Origin: an uncultured Eubacterium sp.
GTDB taxonomy: Bacteria; Bacillota; Clostridia; Lachnospirales; Lachnospiraceae
Direction: 5' to 3'
DNA: 8,199 nucleotides
NCBI GenBank assembly: GCA_905236225.1
Contig: CAJOPM010000003.1
Location: 1-8,199, forward strand
This document shows, piece by piece, positions 1 through 6,885 of the stretch. Below the pieces are notes generated by a model that was not told the origin of the DNA, searched no databases, and was given only the letters and a program-made list of their open reading frames with translations. A program made the translations under genes and the position numbers. Positions within the stretch are counted from its first letter, which is position 1. Each line of letters starts with the position of its first letter.

Positions 1-2904
1 AAATCCGCCTCTTTCAGTATATTTTACGGCGTTTGTAAGAAGGTTAAGGCAAACCTGTTTTATCTTGCCGTCATCTCCATACAGTCTTTTAGGCATCATC
101 TCATCAACATCAACTTCAAAGGTCAAATCCTTTTGACTCGCCCTGACCCTTATCATTGAAACCATCGAGCGTAAAAGATCTTCTGTATTGTATTCACGCT
201 CTACTAAATGCATTTTGCCCGATTCAACTTTTGACATATCAAGAAGATCATTAATCAATCCAAGCAGAGACTCCGATGCATCTTTTATATCAAGAGCATA
301 ATTTACAACAGACATATAGTATGCCTTAGGCACATTGTCCGCATCCTCTCTTAATATCATCTCATCCATACCCATTATAGTATTAATAGGAGTTCTGATC
401 TCATGAGACATATTAGCAAGGAACCTGGTTTTTGCAAGGCTTGCACTTTCTGCTTCCTCTTTTGCCTGTTTAATCTCAACATACTGCCTTCTGATAACAG
501 TTCCCGTTAACACTCTATATACTATAAATCCTACTGCTGCCGCTATAAGAACAATAAGCAGTATCTTTGTTACTCTAAGTTCGAAGATTCTGGCATTTTT
601 TTGCAACTTGAATGTTACATCCTTGTATATTTCATCCTGTGAATTGTCAAGAATCTGTATGTGGAATGTATAATCACCGTAGTCTAATTCTGTAAACTCG
701 AGCGATGAAAGCATGCTCGCCCTCGCAGTGATTCCATTATCATTACTTCCCTCTAAGTATATTCTGACAATAGGATCCGTAAGTGTATAATCAAGCACTG
801 CTGTAGATATTTGAATTCTTGAAATGTCTGATCCAATTACATATACGCCTTCATCATTTTGAACAATTTCTTCATTATCACCTGTAATATAATTGATGTC
901 TACTATAGGCAGATTAACACCTGTAAAAAAATTATCTATATTTACCTTACTTACCGAACTTCTTCCGGCTATATATAAATTTCCTTCATCATCAAGCTCA
1001 CAGTATGAATTAGATGTGGGCAAAGAGCTTATTCCGTTTGCAAGCGTATAAAGCCTGTACTCACTGACATTATCATTTAGTACCTGCTCTTTATCTACTG
1101 CATACACACCAAATGAAGAAATCACCCACATGGTTCCATCTTTAGCAAAAAACACATCATAATTATTGGTGCTTGGAAAGCTTGTTACCGTCGTAATTTT
1201 GTCATCTTTCATATAACAAAGAGAATTAGATGTAACAAACCAAACTATATCTTCATCCGGATCTTTTTTTATTCTCATGGTGACATCACTTGTAAGGCCA
1301 TCCTGCCTTCCTATCTTTTCGACACCATCCTGTGTGATAACATATATTCCGTCACCATCCGAACTGGCATATATTTTGCCGTCTTCGTCTTCGCATACAG
1401 AAAGAAATACCGTATTCTTTATTACGTCAGATGCGCCGTAAACATTTGTAATCTTTTGCTCCTTGATTATGGCAAGTCCGCCATTTGTGCCAACAAGAAC
1501 CGATCCGTCTTCTGAAAGATATGTGCCTCTTACTTCATTACTTGGAAGCCCGTTATCCGTTGTATATGACTTAATCTTGCCATCCTTAGAATAACAAATA
1601 AGTCCCAAATCTTCTGTATAAGTAGATATCCATAGATTATCGTTTGCATCGCGCATTATGCATCTTACTCTTGCATATCCGATTTTTTTTGTAAGCTTAT
1701 CACTGACAATTTCATCATTCGAATTAAGAATATAGACACCTTCATCCGTACCGACATAAAGCATCCCATTGTAAAGACACGTGGTATTAATTACTACGTC
1801 ATCAAGCCCTACAGGCGATGTCACATCCAAAAAATTACTCATGACAACTTTCATAACACCCTGAGTAGATGATGCATACCACATATTTCCCTGATAATCA
1901 GATGTCATCATTTCTATTCCGCTGCCAAGAGGAGAATGTTTTAGCAAATGAAACTTGTTATTTTCATCCAGATAGCCGGCTGCATCTGTTGAAGATACCC
2001 ATACTCTCTCACAGTCATAACTGATCCAGTGGACGCCATTAAGCGGATCTGTTTTGATCTTTTCCATATCTGATGCCACAGAAGCATATTTGCCATAATA
2101 GATAGTATCGGATTCTGTAGTTATATAAAGATATCCTTCTTTTTCGGGATCCGTAAGAAGCGACGTGATAACTCCCATCTGCAAATCTTCACTGCTGTAA
2201 AATGAAGTCAGTTTCTCATTTTCAATAGTAAATATATCACCATCTCTGGTCTGGCCGTATATCGTACCCGCCGTATCCGTCTCTAGTTTTAAGACTCTCT
2301 TTTGATTAAGTCTTGCATCATCAATCTGATGAATACTAAGGTTTTCATCAGCATAGCAAACCCCCGCAGTTGTTCCTATAAATACATTTCCGTAATCATC
2401 TTCCGCAAAAGTTCTGATGGATGATGATGTTAACCCATCCTCATATGTTATATGTATCTGTTTATCATCATCAATGACAACTACACCGTTGTCATTAGTA
2501 CCTACCCATATTCTGTTTTGCGAATCTTCAAACAATCCTCTTGCACTGGTAAGTCCGTAAGATGTATCAATCTGTTCAAATGTTGCCCCGTTATATTTAA
2601 ATACACCGCTATATCCGCCAACATAAATATAACCATCAGATGCACCCAATATATAGTTAGCATCAGATGTAGGCAATCCGTTTTGCGCATCATACATTAT
2701 CGTAGTATAACCGACATCGTCTATCTGCCCTGTGACAGCATATCCTCCACCGATTATCACATATTCTTCATCTGATTCTGCGGCCTCAGACTGTAAGTTT
2801 TGTTCGTCATTTTCAGTCGCATAAGAAATTTCACTGCAGATTGGAGCCGATATAATGGCGCAAACTGATGCAGCAATTGTCATTATTTTAAATGGTCTAA
2901 TCAT
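1..2904 (-). CDS. Propeller-type sensor histidine kinase, probably hybrid (3' part outside window)
   Basis: I translated this frame by hand; it is open for 968 codons from ATG 2904 to the window edge, so the C-terminus is missing. Residues 1-29 look like a signal peptide (cleavage after ISYA). Residues about 60-700 hold repeated Reg_prop blades with (N/D)GL(P/T) followed by D..G.(I/V)W(V/I)GT, for example 75-78 NGLP, 117-119, 133-136 WVGT, 156-159, 451-454 and 535-538; this size suits a double seven-bladed propeller. A Y_Y_Y domain follows (about 705-765), then one membrane helix (781-796), a charged coiled linker, and HisKA with H box MSHEIRTP, phospho-acceptor His834. The HATPase N box has Asn958 in LLTNAVKYT, where the window cuts. 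In this family the propeller and Y_Y_Y lie outside the membrane, bind a ligand (often a carbohydrate) and drive autophosphorylation. Receiver or DNA-binding domains may follow but cannot be seen. Family call firm, ligand unknown. Confidence 0.93.
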   Translation of the reverse strand, partial: MIRPFKIMTIAASVCAIISAPICSEISYATENDEQNLQSEAAESDEEYVIIGGGYAVTGQIDDVGYTTIMYDAQNGLPTSDANYILGASDGYIYVGGYSGVFKYNGATFEQIDTSYGLTSARGLFEDSQNRIWVGTNDNGVVVIDDDKQIHITYEDGLTSSSIRTFAEDDYGNVFIGTTAGVCYADENLSIHQIDDARLNQKRVLKLETDTAGTIYGQTRDGDIFTIENEKLTSFYSSEDLQMGVITSLLTDPEKEGYLYITTESDTIYYGKYASVASDMEKIKTDPLNGVHWISYDCERVWVSSTDAAGYLDENNKFHLLKHSPLGSGIEMMTSDYQGNMWYASSTQGVMKVVMSNFLDVTSPVGLDDVVINTTCLYNGMLYVGTDEGVYILNSNDEIVSDKLTKKIGYARVRCIMRDANDNLWISTYTEDLGLICYSKDGKIKSYTTDNGLPSNEVRGTYLSEDGSVLVGTNGGLAIIKEQKITNVYGASDVIKNTVFLSVCEDEDGKIYASSDGDGIYVITQDGVEKIGRQDGLTSDVTMRIKKDPDEDIVWFVTSNSLCYMKDDKITTVTSFPSTNNYDVFFAKDGTMWVISSFGVYAVDKEQVLNDNVSEYRLYTLANGISSLPTSNSYCELDDEGNLYIAGRSSVSKVNIDNFFTGVNLPIVDINYITGDNEEIVQNDEGVYVIGSDISRIQISTAVLDYTLTDPIVRIYLEGSNDNGITARASMLSSLEFTELDYGDYTFHIQILDNSQDEIYKDVTFKLQKNARIFELRVTKILLIVLIAAAVGFIVYRVLTGTVIRRQYVEIKQAKEEAESASLAKTRFLANMSHEIRTPINTIMGMDEMILREDADNVPKAYYMSVVNYALDIKDASESLLGLINDLLDMSKVESGKMHLVEREYNTEDLLRSMVSMIRVRASQKDLTFEVDVDEMMPKRLYGDDGKIKQVCLNLLTNAVKYTERGGF

Positions 2905-2910
2905 CTTACG

Positions 2911-2920
2911 CCCCCTCCTT
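2911..2920 (-). promoter_or_regulatory. Ribosome binding site of the sensor kinase, overlapping the upstream stop
   Basis: AAGGAGGGGG ends six bases before ATG 2904, with GGAGG nine bases away. The TAA stop of the HD-GYP gene (2919-2921) shares its last two bases with this site, which implies translational coupling of the two signalling proteins. It also fixes the start of the kinase. Confidence 0.8.
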
Positions 2921-5063
2921 ATGCATCCTGATATTTCTTCAGTACTTTTTTTACCTCTTCAAGCGAATCCATAAATACTTCTACGCATTTTGGATCAAAC
3001 TGCGTCCCTGCACCTTCCTCAATAATCTGCACAGCCTTTTCAAAAGGAAACGCCGGCTTATATACTCTTGGTGATGCAAGCGCATCAAATACGTCTGCCA
3101 CAGCCATTATTCTTGCCGAAAGCGGTATCACTTCACCATGCAAGCCTTCAGGATATCCGCATCCGTCCCATCTCTCATGATGATATGCTGCCATATTTCT
3201 TGCTTCTTTAAGATAACTGCCTCCCTCTATGGTGCCTATGGCCTTTTCCATAATTCTCTTTCCTTCGCTTGTATGAGTTTTCATAATCTCAAACTCTTCA
3301 TCCGTAAGCTTGCCGGGTTTATTCAGCACTTCATCCGGTATTGAAATCTTACCCACGTCATGAAGAGGCGCCGACATTACAACATCAGACATGAACTGCG
3401 GCGTTATCTTTGTTGAATAATATCCTTTCTTTTTTAATCCCTCGACTATTATTTTGACATATGCTGCAGTTTTCTGGATATGCGCTCCGGTATCCGAATC
3501 ACGATTTTCCACCATATCTGCCATTGTAATAATCAAGCCACTTTGCATATTTTCATTTACTTCAGAGTAGTGCCTGATATCTCTAAGCTGCTCTGTCATA
3601 CTGATGACCATCTCGCTAAGAGATTTGTATAGCTGCTGCGATTCATCCCGCGTTCTTATATCAAGCGCTCTTAGCTGTCTGGCTTTCTCATCGAGTTCCT
3701 CCTGGTCTATATCCTTCCATTTAGTCTCGCCTATTATCGATGCAACTGCATTAATTGGATACACAAAATAAAATGCAGACGTCCATTGTCCATATGCAAT
3801 AATCAGAACCAGGAAACCTGAAAGTATTAATATTACACGTATAATAAAATCTTTCATGTACTCTGCCATATACTGAAGAGACACATCAGCTCCGACATAG
3901 CAAACCGTCTTTCCTGCATCATTTTTTACCGGATAATAAAGTGTATACAGCCACCCGAAAAAGTCATCAGACTCTATTGCCGGTATCTGCTCTCCCTCTA
4001 AAAGAGCCGGAACATAAGGCTCAAAAGCTTCCTCGAATTCCACAATATCCCCTGCCAAATAGCCTTCTACTTCATCAGTGTCTAAGTCAAATACCATATG
4101 ACACCCATCTTCTTCTATTGTAAGAACATACAGATACTTTACTCCCGGAGAATTATCTCTTATCTTATAGAGCATATCTTTAGTGTCAGTATAGCCTTCT
4201 ACTTTATCCGCATTTGCTCCATATTCCAAGTACTCATCTATCATATCAACATCGAGCACTGATGCAGCAAATTTGACTGCTGATAGGGCATTTTCCTCTA
4301 GTTCTGCTTTTCTGTTGCCGTTATAGAGCCTTAGGCCGATTGCTCCCATCATAAAAACAAGTGCTATTGATGTAACAAAAAGCATAACCGAGATACGCGA
4401 ACGAATCGAATATAATCCCATATTACGGCTAAGCTTCCTAATTGCCTTAATCTGCGAAGCACTAAGAGGTTTTTGATTCCATCTTCGATTCATAATGCTT
4501 GAGCGTTTATCATCAGGTATCAGATGAACCAGCAGCCCGGCCGCAACAGATGTAATACCCTTATCTAACAAATTTATTAAAATGTTAAGCAACGCAAATA
4601 CAAATATCGCCGGTGCATTATACGAACTACTAAGCGCTTCTACTGCCTCTTTTATAGTTTCATTTTGAGGTGCTCCGAAAATAATCCACTGTATTGCTCC
4701 GGAAAGAAGCGCAGAAATAACTGCCGCTCCTATAATAAAAATAATAATATTCTGTATTTTTTTTAGGGATTTTCGTCTGATAAACCAGACTAAATATAGA
4801 GAAATTGCAACATTTACAATCGCAAAATATAATGAATTAGATGCAAAAAAAACGCTTAGAACATCAGTTGCTACTGCCACTATTATTCCGGGAAGACTTC
4901 CCAAAAGATAAGATACCGCTATAGTACCTATAGTATCTAAATAAATCGGCATTTCAAGCTTTTGCATAACAAAGAAGAGGCATATATTAATAAGTATGCC
5001 GCCAATTACGCAAATCAAACTTCTCATACTAGACCTAAGTTTAAGTCCTGACTGGATGCTCAC
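2919..5063 (-). CDS. Membrane-bound HD-GYP cyclic-di-GMP phosphodiesterase with Cache-like sensor
   Basis: This 714-residue protein probably hydrolyses c-di-GMP in response to an outside signal. Residues 15-180 are a hydrophobic multi-pass block; the stretch near 38-72 (PIYLDTIGT, then a Gly/Pro-rich helix) recalls ECF-transporter S components, which is inference. A helix at 222-246 leads into an extracytoplasmic Cache-like region (about 247-402, with YLYVLT and CYVGADVS strands), then a helix at 403-427 and a HAMP-like linker (DESQQLYKSLSEM, 473-485). The HD-GYP domain (about 508-712) looks complete: Glu519, His528, His568-Asp569 in HDVGK, His597, His628-His629, GYP 636-638, Asp657 and TQFDP 687-691. 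The start is a GTG nine bases after a run of seven G; Met13 is an alternative but has no comparable SD. It heads its own operon and is probably coupled to the sensor kinase 14 bases downstream. The enzyme family is firm; the ligand and the exact cyclic dinucleotide are not known. Confidence 0.93.
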   Translation of the reverse strand: MSIQSGLKLRSSMRSLICVIGGILINICLFFVMQKLEMPIYLDTIGTIAVSYLLGSLPGIIVAVATDVLSVFFASNSLYFAIVNVAISLYLVWFIRRKSLKKIQNIIIFIIGAAVISALLSGAIQWIIFGAPQNETIKEAVEALSSSYNAPAIFVFALLNILINLLDKGITSVAAGLLVHLIPDDKRSSIMNRRWNQKPLSASQIKAIRKLSRNMGLYSIRSRISVMLFVTSIALVFMMGAIGLRLYNGNRKAELEENALSAVKFAASVLDVDMIDEYLEYGANADKVEGYTDTKDMLYKIRDNSPGVKYLYVLTIEEDGCHMVFDLDTDEVEGYLAGDIVEFEEAFEPYVPALLEGEQIPAIESDDFFGWLYTLYYPVKNDAGKTVCYVGADVSLQYMAEYMKDFIIRVILILSGFLVLIIAYGQWTSAFYFVYPINAVASIIGETKWKDIDQEELDEKARQLRALDIRTRDESQQLYKSLSEMVISMTEQLRDIRHYSEVNENMQSGLIITMADMVENRDSDTGAHIQKTAAYVKIIVEGLKKKGYYSTKITPQFMSDVVMSAPLHDVGKISIPDEVLNKPGKLTDEEFEIMKTHTSEGKRIMEKAIGTIEGGSYLKEARNMAAYHHERWDGCGYPEGLHGEVIPLSARIMAVADVFDALASPRVYKPAFPFEKAVQIIEEGAGTQFDPKCVEVFMDSLEEVKKVLKKYQDA

Positions 5064-5072
5064 TTAATCACG

Positions 5073-5079
5073 CCCCCCC
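5073..5079 (-). promoter_or_regulatory. Unusual all-G ribosome binding site of the HD-GYP gene
   Basis: Seven consecutive G residues lie nine bases before the GTG start at 5063, in the place of a normal GGAGG. G-runs can pair with the CU-rich anti-SD only partly, and together with the GTG start this suggests modest translation. A G7 run is also prone to length change by slippage. The context GGGGGCGT recurs at the SD of the next gene. Confidence 0.6.
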
Positions 5080-5098
5080 AAAGCTGTTATTAGATAAT

Positions 5099-5127
5099 AT
5101 TATACCATATTCTCTAAAGCATATGAA
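5099..5127 (-). promoter_or_regulatory. Promoter of the HD-GYP/sensor-kinase operon (extended -10)
   Basis: On the minus strand, a perfect TATAAT (5099-5104) is preceded by TGG, forming an extended -10 element. A -35-like TTCATA (5122-5127, four of six matches to consensus) lies 17 bases upstream. The inferred start is near 5092, leaving a leader of about 29 bases. The promoter sits between the metY terminator and the GTG start, so this operon is transcribed independently. Confidence 0.75.
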
Positions 5128-5151
5128 CTAAATGTATGCCTGCCCTTTTGC

Positions 5152-5203
5152 AAAAAAAGAACGACTCTATAGGCATAAAGTACCTAAGAGTCGTTCTTTT
5201 TTT
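5152..5203 (-). terminator. Rho-independent terminator after metY
   Basis: The arms 5152-5168 and 5187-5203 pair perfectly over 17 bp. The core AGAACGACTCT/AGAGTCGTTCT is closed by A:T pairs whose T-run gives the U-tract. The 18-base loop can extend the stem by TAGG/CCTA (5170-5173 with 5183-5186) past one bulged base. It begins two bases after the metY stop codon. T-runs on both sides make it able to act in both directions, though no plus-strand gene is seen here. It separates the sulfur operon from the signalling operon. Confidence 0.93.
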
Positions 5204-5205
5204 TA

Positions 5206-6486
5206 TTAGATAGCATTAAATCCATTTTCAAGATCTGCAATTATATCGTCAATATGTTCTGTACCTATTGAGAGTCTTATGGTGTTATCATAAATTCCCT
5301 GGCTGCTTAACTCTTCTTGTGTAAGCTGCGAATGAGTAGTTGATGCCGGATGAATCACAAGGCTCTTAACATCTGCAACATTTGCAAGAAGAGAGAATAT
5401 CTTCAGGTTATCGATAAATTTCCAAGCTTCCTCTTTGCCGCCTTTTATATCAAAAGTAAATATCGATGCCCCTCCATTTGGAAAATATTTGTTATAAAGC
5501 TCATGATCCGGATGGTCTTTTAAAGAGGGATGGTTTATCTTCGAAACCTTTGGCTGCTTGCTAAGATACTCTACCACCTTCTTAGTATTTTCCGCATGTC
5601 TTTCAAGTCTAAGCGAAAGTGTCTCCACTCCCTGTAACAGCAAGAATGCATTAAATGGAGAGAGCGTAGCACCTGTATCTCTAAGCAATATTGCTCTAAT
5701 ATATGTAACAAACGCAGCAGGACCTACAACATCATAGAATGATACACCGTGATAACTCGGATTTGCTTCAGCGATGTTTGGATACTTGCCGCTTTCCTTC
5801 CAATTGAACTTGCCCGACTCTACGATTACTCCGCCAAGAGTAGTCCCATGTCCACCTAAGAACTTTGTAGCAGAATGAACCACTATATCTGCTCCATGCT
5901 CAATAGGTCTAAACAAATACGGAGTACCGAATGTATTATCTACAACAAGCGGAAGTTTATGTTTGTGAGCAATCTGAGCTATTGCATCAATATCCGGAAT
6001 GTCTGAATTAGGATTCCCAAGCGTTTCTAGATATATTGCTCTTGTATCATCTTCTATCGCATCTTCAATTTCTTTTAGATTATGCGCATCTACAAATGAG
6101 GTCCTGATTCCATACTGCGAAAGCGTATGCTCAAGCAAATTATAGCTGCCACCGTAGATAGTTTTTTGTGCTACAATATGACCTCCATTTGCAGCAAGCG
6201 CTTCTATAGTGTATGTAATAGCTGCGGCTCCTGATGCAACAGCAAGTGCAGCGCTTCCTCCCTCAAGTGCGGCTATTCTTTTTTCAAGCACCTCCTGAGT
6301 TGAATTCGTAAGACGTCCGTAAATATTTCCAGGATCAGCTAATCCAAATCTGTCTGCTGCGTGTTGTGAGTTATGAAAAACATATGATGTTGTCTGGTAA
6401 ATCGGCACTGCTCTTGAATCTGTTGCCGGGTCTGCTTCTTCTTGTCCTACGTGTAACTGTAATGTTTCAAATTTATATTCGCTCAT
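5206..6486 (-). CDS. metY: O-acetylhomoserine sulfhydrylase (PLP-dependent Cys/Met metabolism enzyme)
   Basis: This cytosolic enzyme joins sulfide to O-acetyl-L-homoserine to give homocysteine, the direct-sulfhydrylation route to methionine. The 426-residue length is usual for MetY and longer than the roughly 380-400 of MetB/MetC. Visible motifs are QTTSYVF (31-37), YGR (56-58), the glycine-bearing cofactor loop ASGAAA (84-89), Asp183 in VVDNTFGTPY (pyridine nitrogen partner), the PLP Schiff-base lysine Lys208 in HSATKFLGGHGTT, and Arg404 in TIRLSIGTE (substrate carboxylate). ATG 6486 lies only two bases after the iscU stop; its SD AAGGAG (6495-6500) is inside the end of iscU, so translation is probably coupled. 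A terminator hairpin begins right after its stop, making it the last gene of the operon. An O-succinylhomoserine enzyme or gamma-lyase is the alternative; the long MetY-type sequence makes that less likely. Confidence 0.92.
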   Translation of the reverse strand: MSEYKFETLQLHVGQEEADPATDSRAVPIYQTTSYVFHNSQHAADRFGLADPGNIYGRLTNSTQEVLEKRIAALEGGSAALAVASGAAAITYTIEALAANGGHIVAQKTIYGGSYNLLEHTLSQYGIRTSFVDAHNLKEIEDAIEDDTRAIYLETLGNPNSDIPDIDAIAQIAHKHKLPLVVDNTFGTPYLFRPIEHGADIVVHSATKFLGGHGTTLGGVIVESGKFNWKESGKYPNIAEANPSYHGVSFYDVVGPAAFVTYIRAILLRDTGATLSPFNAFLLLQGVETLSLRLERHAENTKKVVEYLSKQPKVSKINHPSLKDHPDHELYNKYFPNGGASIFTFDIKGGKEEAWKFIDNLKIFSLLANVADVKSLVIHPASTTHSQLTQEELSSQGIYDNTIRLSIGTEHIDDIIADLENGFNAI

Positions 6487-6488
6487 AT

Positions 6489-6866
6489 CTATTTCTCCTT
6501 CTTCTTATGATAGTCCTCTAATGCTGATTTAATTGCCTCTTCTGCTAATACCGAACAATGCATCTTATAATCCGGAAGTCCGTCAAGCGCTTCTGCTACC
6601 GCCTTGTTAGTAAGCTGCATTGCGTCATCTATTGATTTACCTTTGATAAGTTCCGTCGCCATAGAGCTTGATGCTATAGCACTGCCACATCCGAATGTCT
6701 CAAATTTAACATCTGATATAATATCATCTTCTATTTTGAGATACATCTTCATAATGTCGCCGCACTTAGCGTTACCGACTTCGCCGATACCGTTAGCATC
6801 TTCTATCACTCCTACATTTCTCGGGTTCCTAAAATGATCCATTACTTTATCACTATATAAAGCCAT
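6489..6866 (-). CDS. iscU: Fe-S cluster assembly scaffold, IscU/NifU N-domain type
   Basis: This 125-residue scaffold receives persulfide sulfur from the cysteine desulfurase, builds a [2Fe-2S] cluster and passes it to apo-proteins. All three cluster cysteines are present: Cys35 (AKCGD, with Asp37), Cys60 (FGCGSAIASSS) and Cys104 (MHCSVLAEEA, preceded by His103). These match the spacing of classical IscU (E. coli Cys37, Asp39, Cys63, His105, Cys106). The His-Cys pair points to IscU/NifU rather than Gram-positive SufU. The N-terminus ALYSDKVMDHFRNPRNVG is the family hallmark, so I chose ATG 6866 with SD AAAGGA at 6877-6882. An upstream in-frame ATG at 6956 would add 30 unrelated residues and overlap iscS. 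There is no C-terminal Nfu domain. The gene lies 19 bases after iscS and two before metY. It is often annotated nifU in clostridia. Confidence 0.96.
   Translation of the reverse strand: MALYSDKVMDHFRNPRNVGVIEDANGIGEVGNAKCGDIMKMYLKIEDDIISDVKFETFGCGSAIASSSMATELIKGKSIDDAMQLTNKAVAEALDGLPDYKMHCSVLAEEAIKSALEDYHKKKEK
6495..6500 (-). promoter_or_regulatory. metY ribosome binding site inside the end of iscU
   Basis: AAGGAG lies eight bases before the metY ATG and within the last codons of iscU. The two genes are only two bases apart, so the ribosome finishing iscU can restart on metY. Confidence 0.8.
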
Positions 6867-6876
6867 ATTTATCTTA

Positions 6877-6882
6877 TCCTTT
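6877..6882 (-). promoter_or_regulatory. Ribosome binding site that sets the iscU start
   Basis: AAAGGA lies ten bases before ATG 6866, in the 19-base gap after the iscS stop. It supports the 125-residue IscU over the longer in-frame reading that begins at 6956 inside iscS. Confidence 0.75.
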
Positions 6883-6885
6883 CCT

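Noticed and set aside
2452..2775. Open frame of 107 codons on the plus strand
   Set aside because: It lies antisense to the propeller coding frame, which is open without a break through this region with good repeat motifs; the composition is Ile/Ser/Tyr-rich as expected for a shadow.
1..2904. Possible frameshift or pseudogene in the large sensor kinase
   Set aside because: A line-by-line translation gives one uninterrupted frame from the SD-preceded ATG to the edge, with signal peptide, propeller, Y_Y_Y, H box and N box all in frame.
5170..5186. TAGG-N9-CCTA in the terminator loop as a third operator
   Set aside because: The arms are in the opposite order to CCTA-N9-TAGG, and the sequence is explained as an extension of the terminator stem.
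6487..6488. SAM riboswitch or T-box controlling metY
   Set aside because: There are only two bases between iscU and metY, leaving no room for a leader RNA; the 59-base iscS leader is also too short for either.
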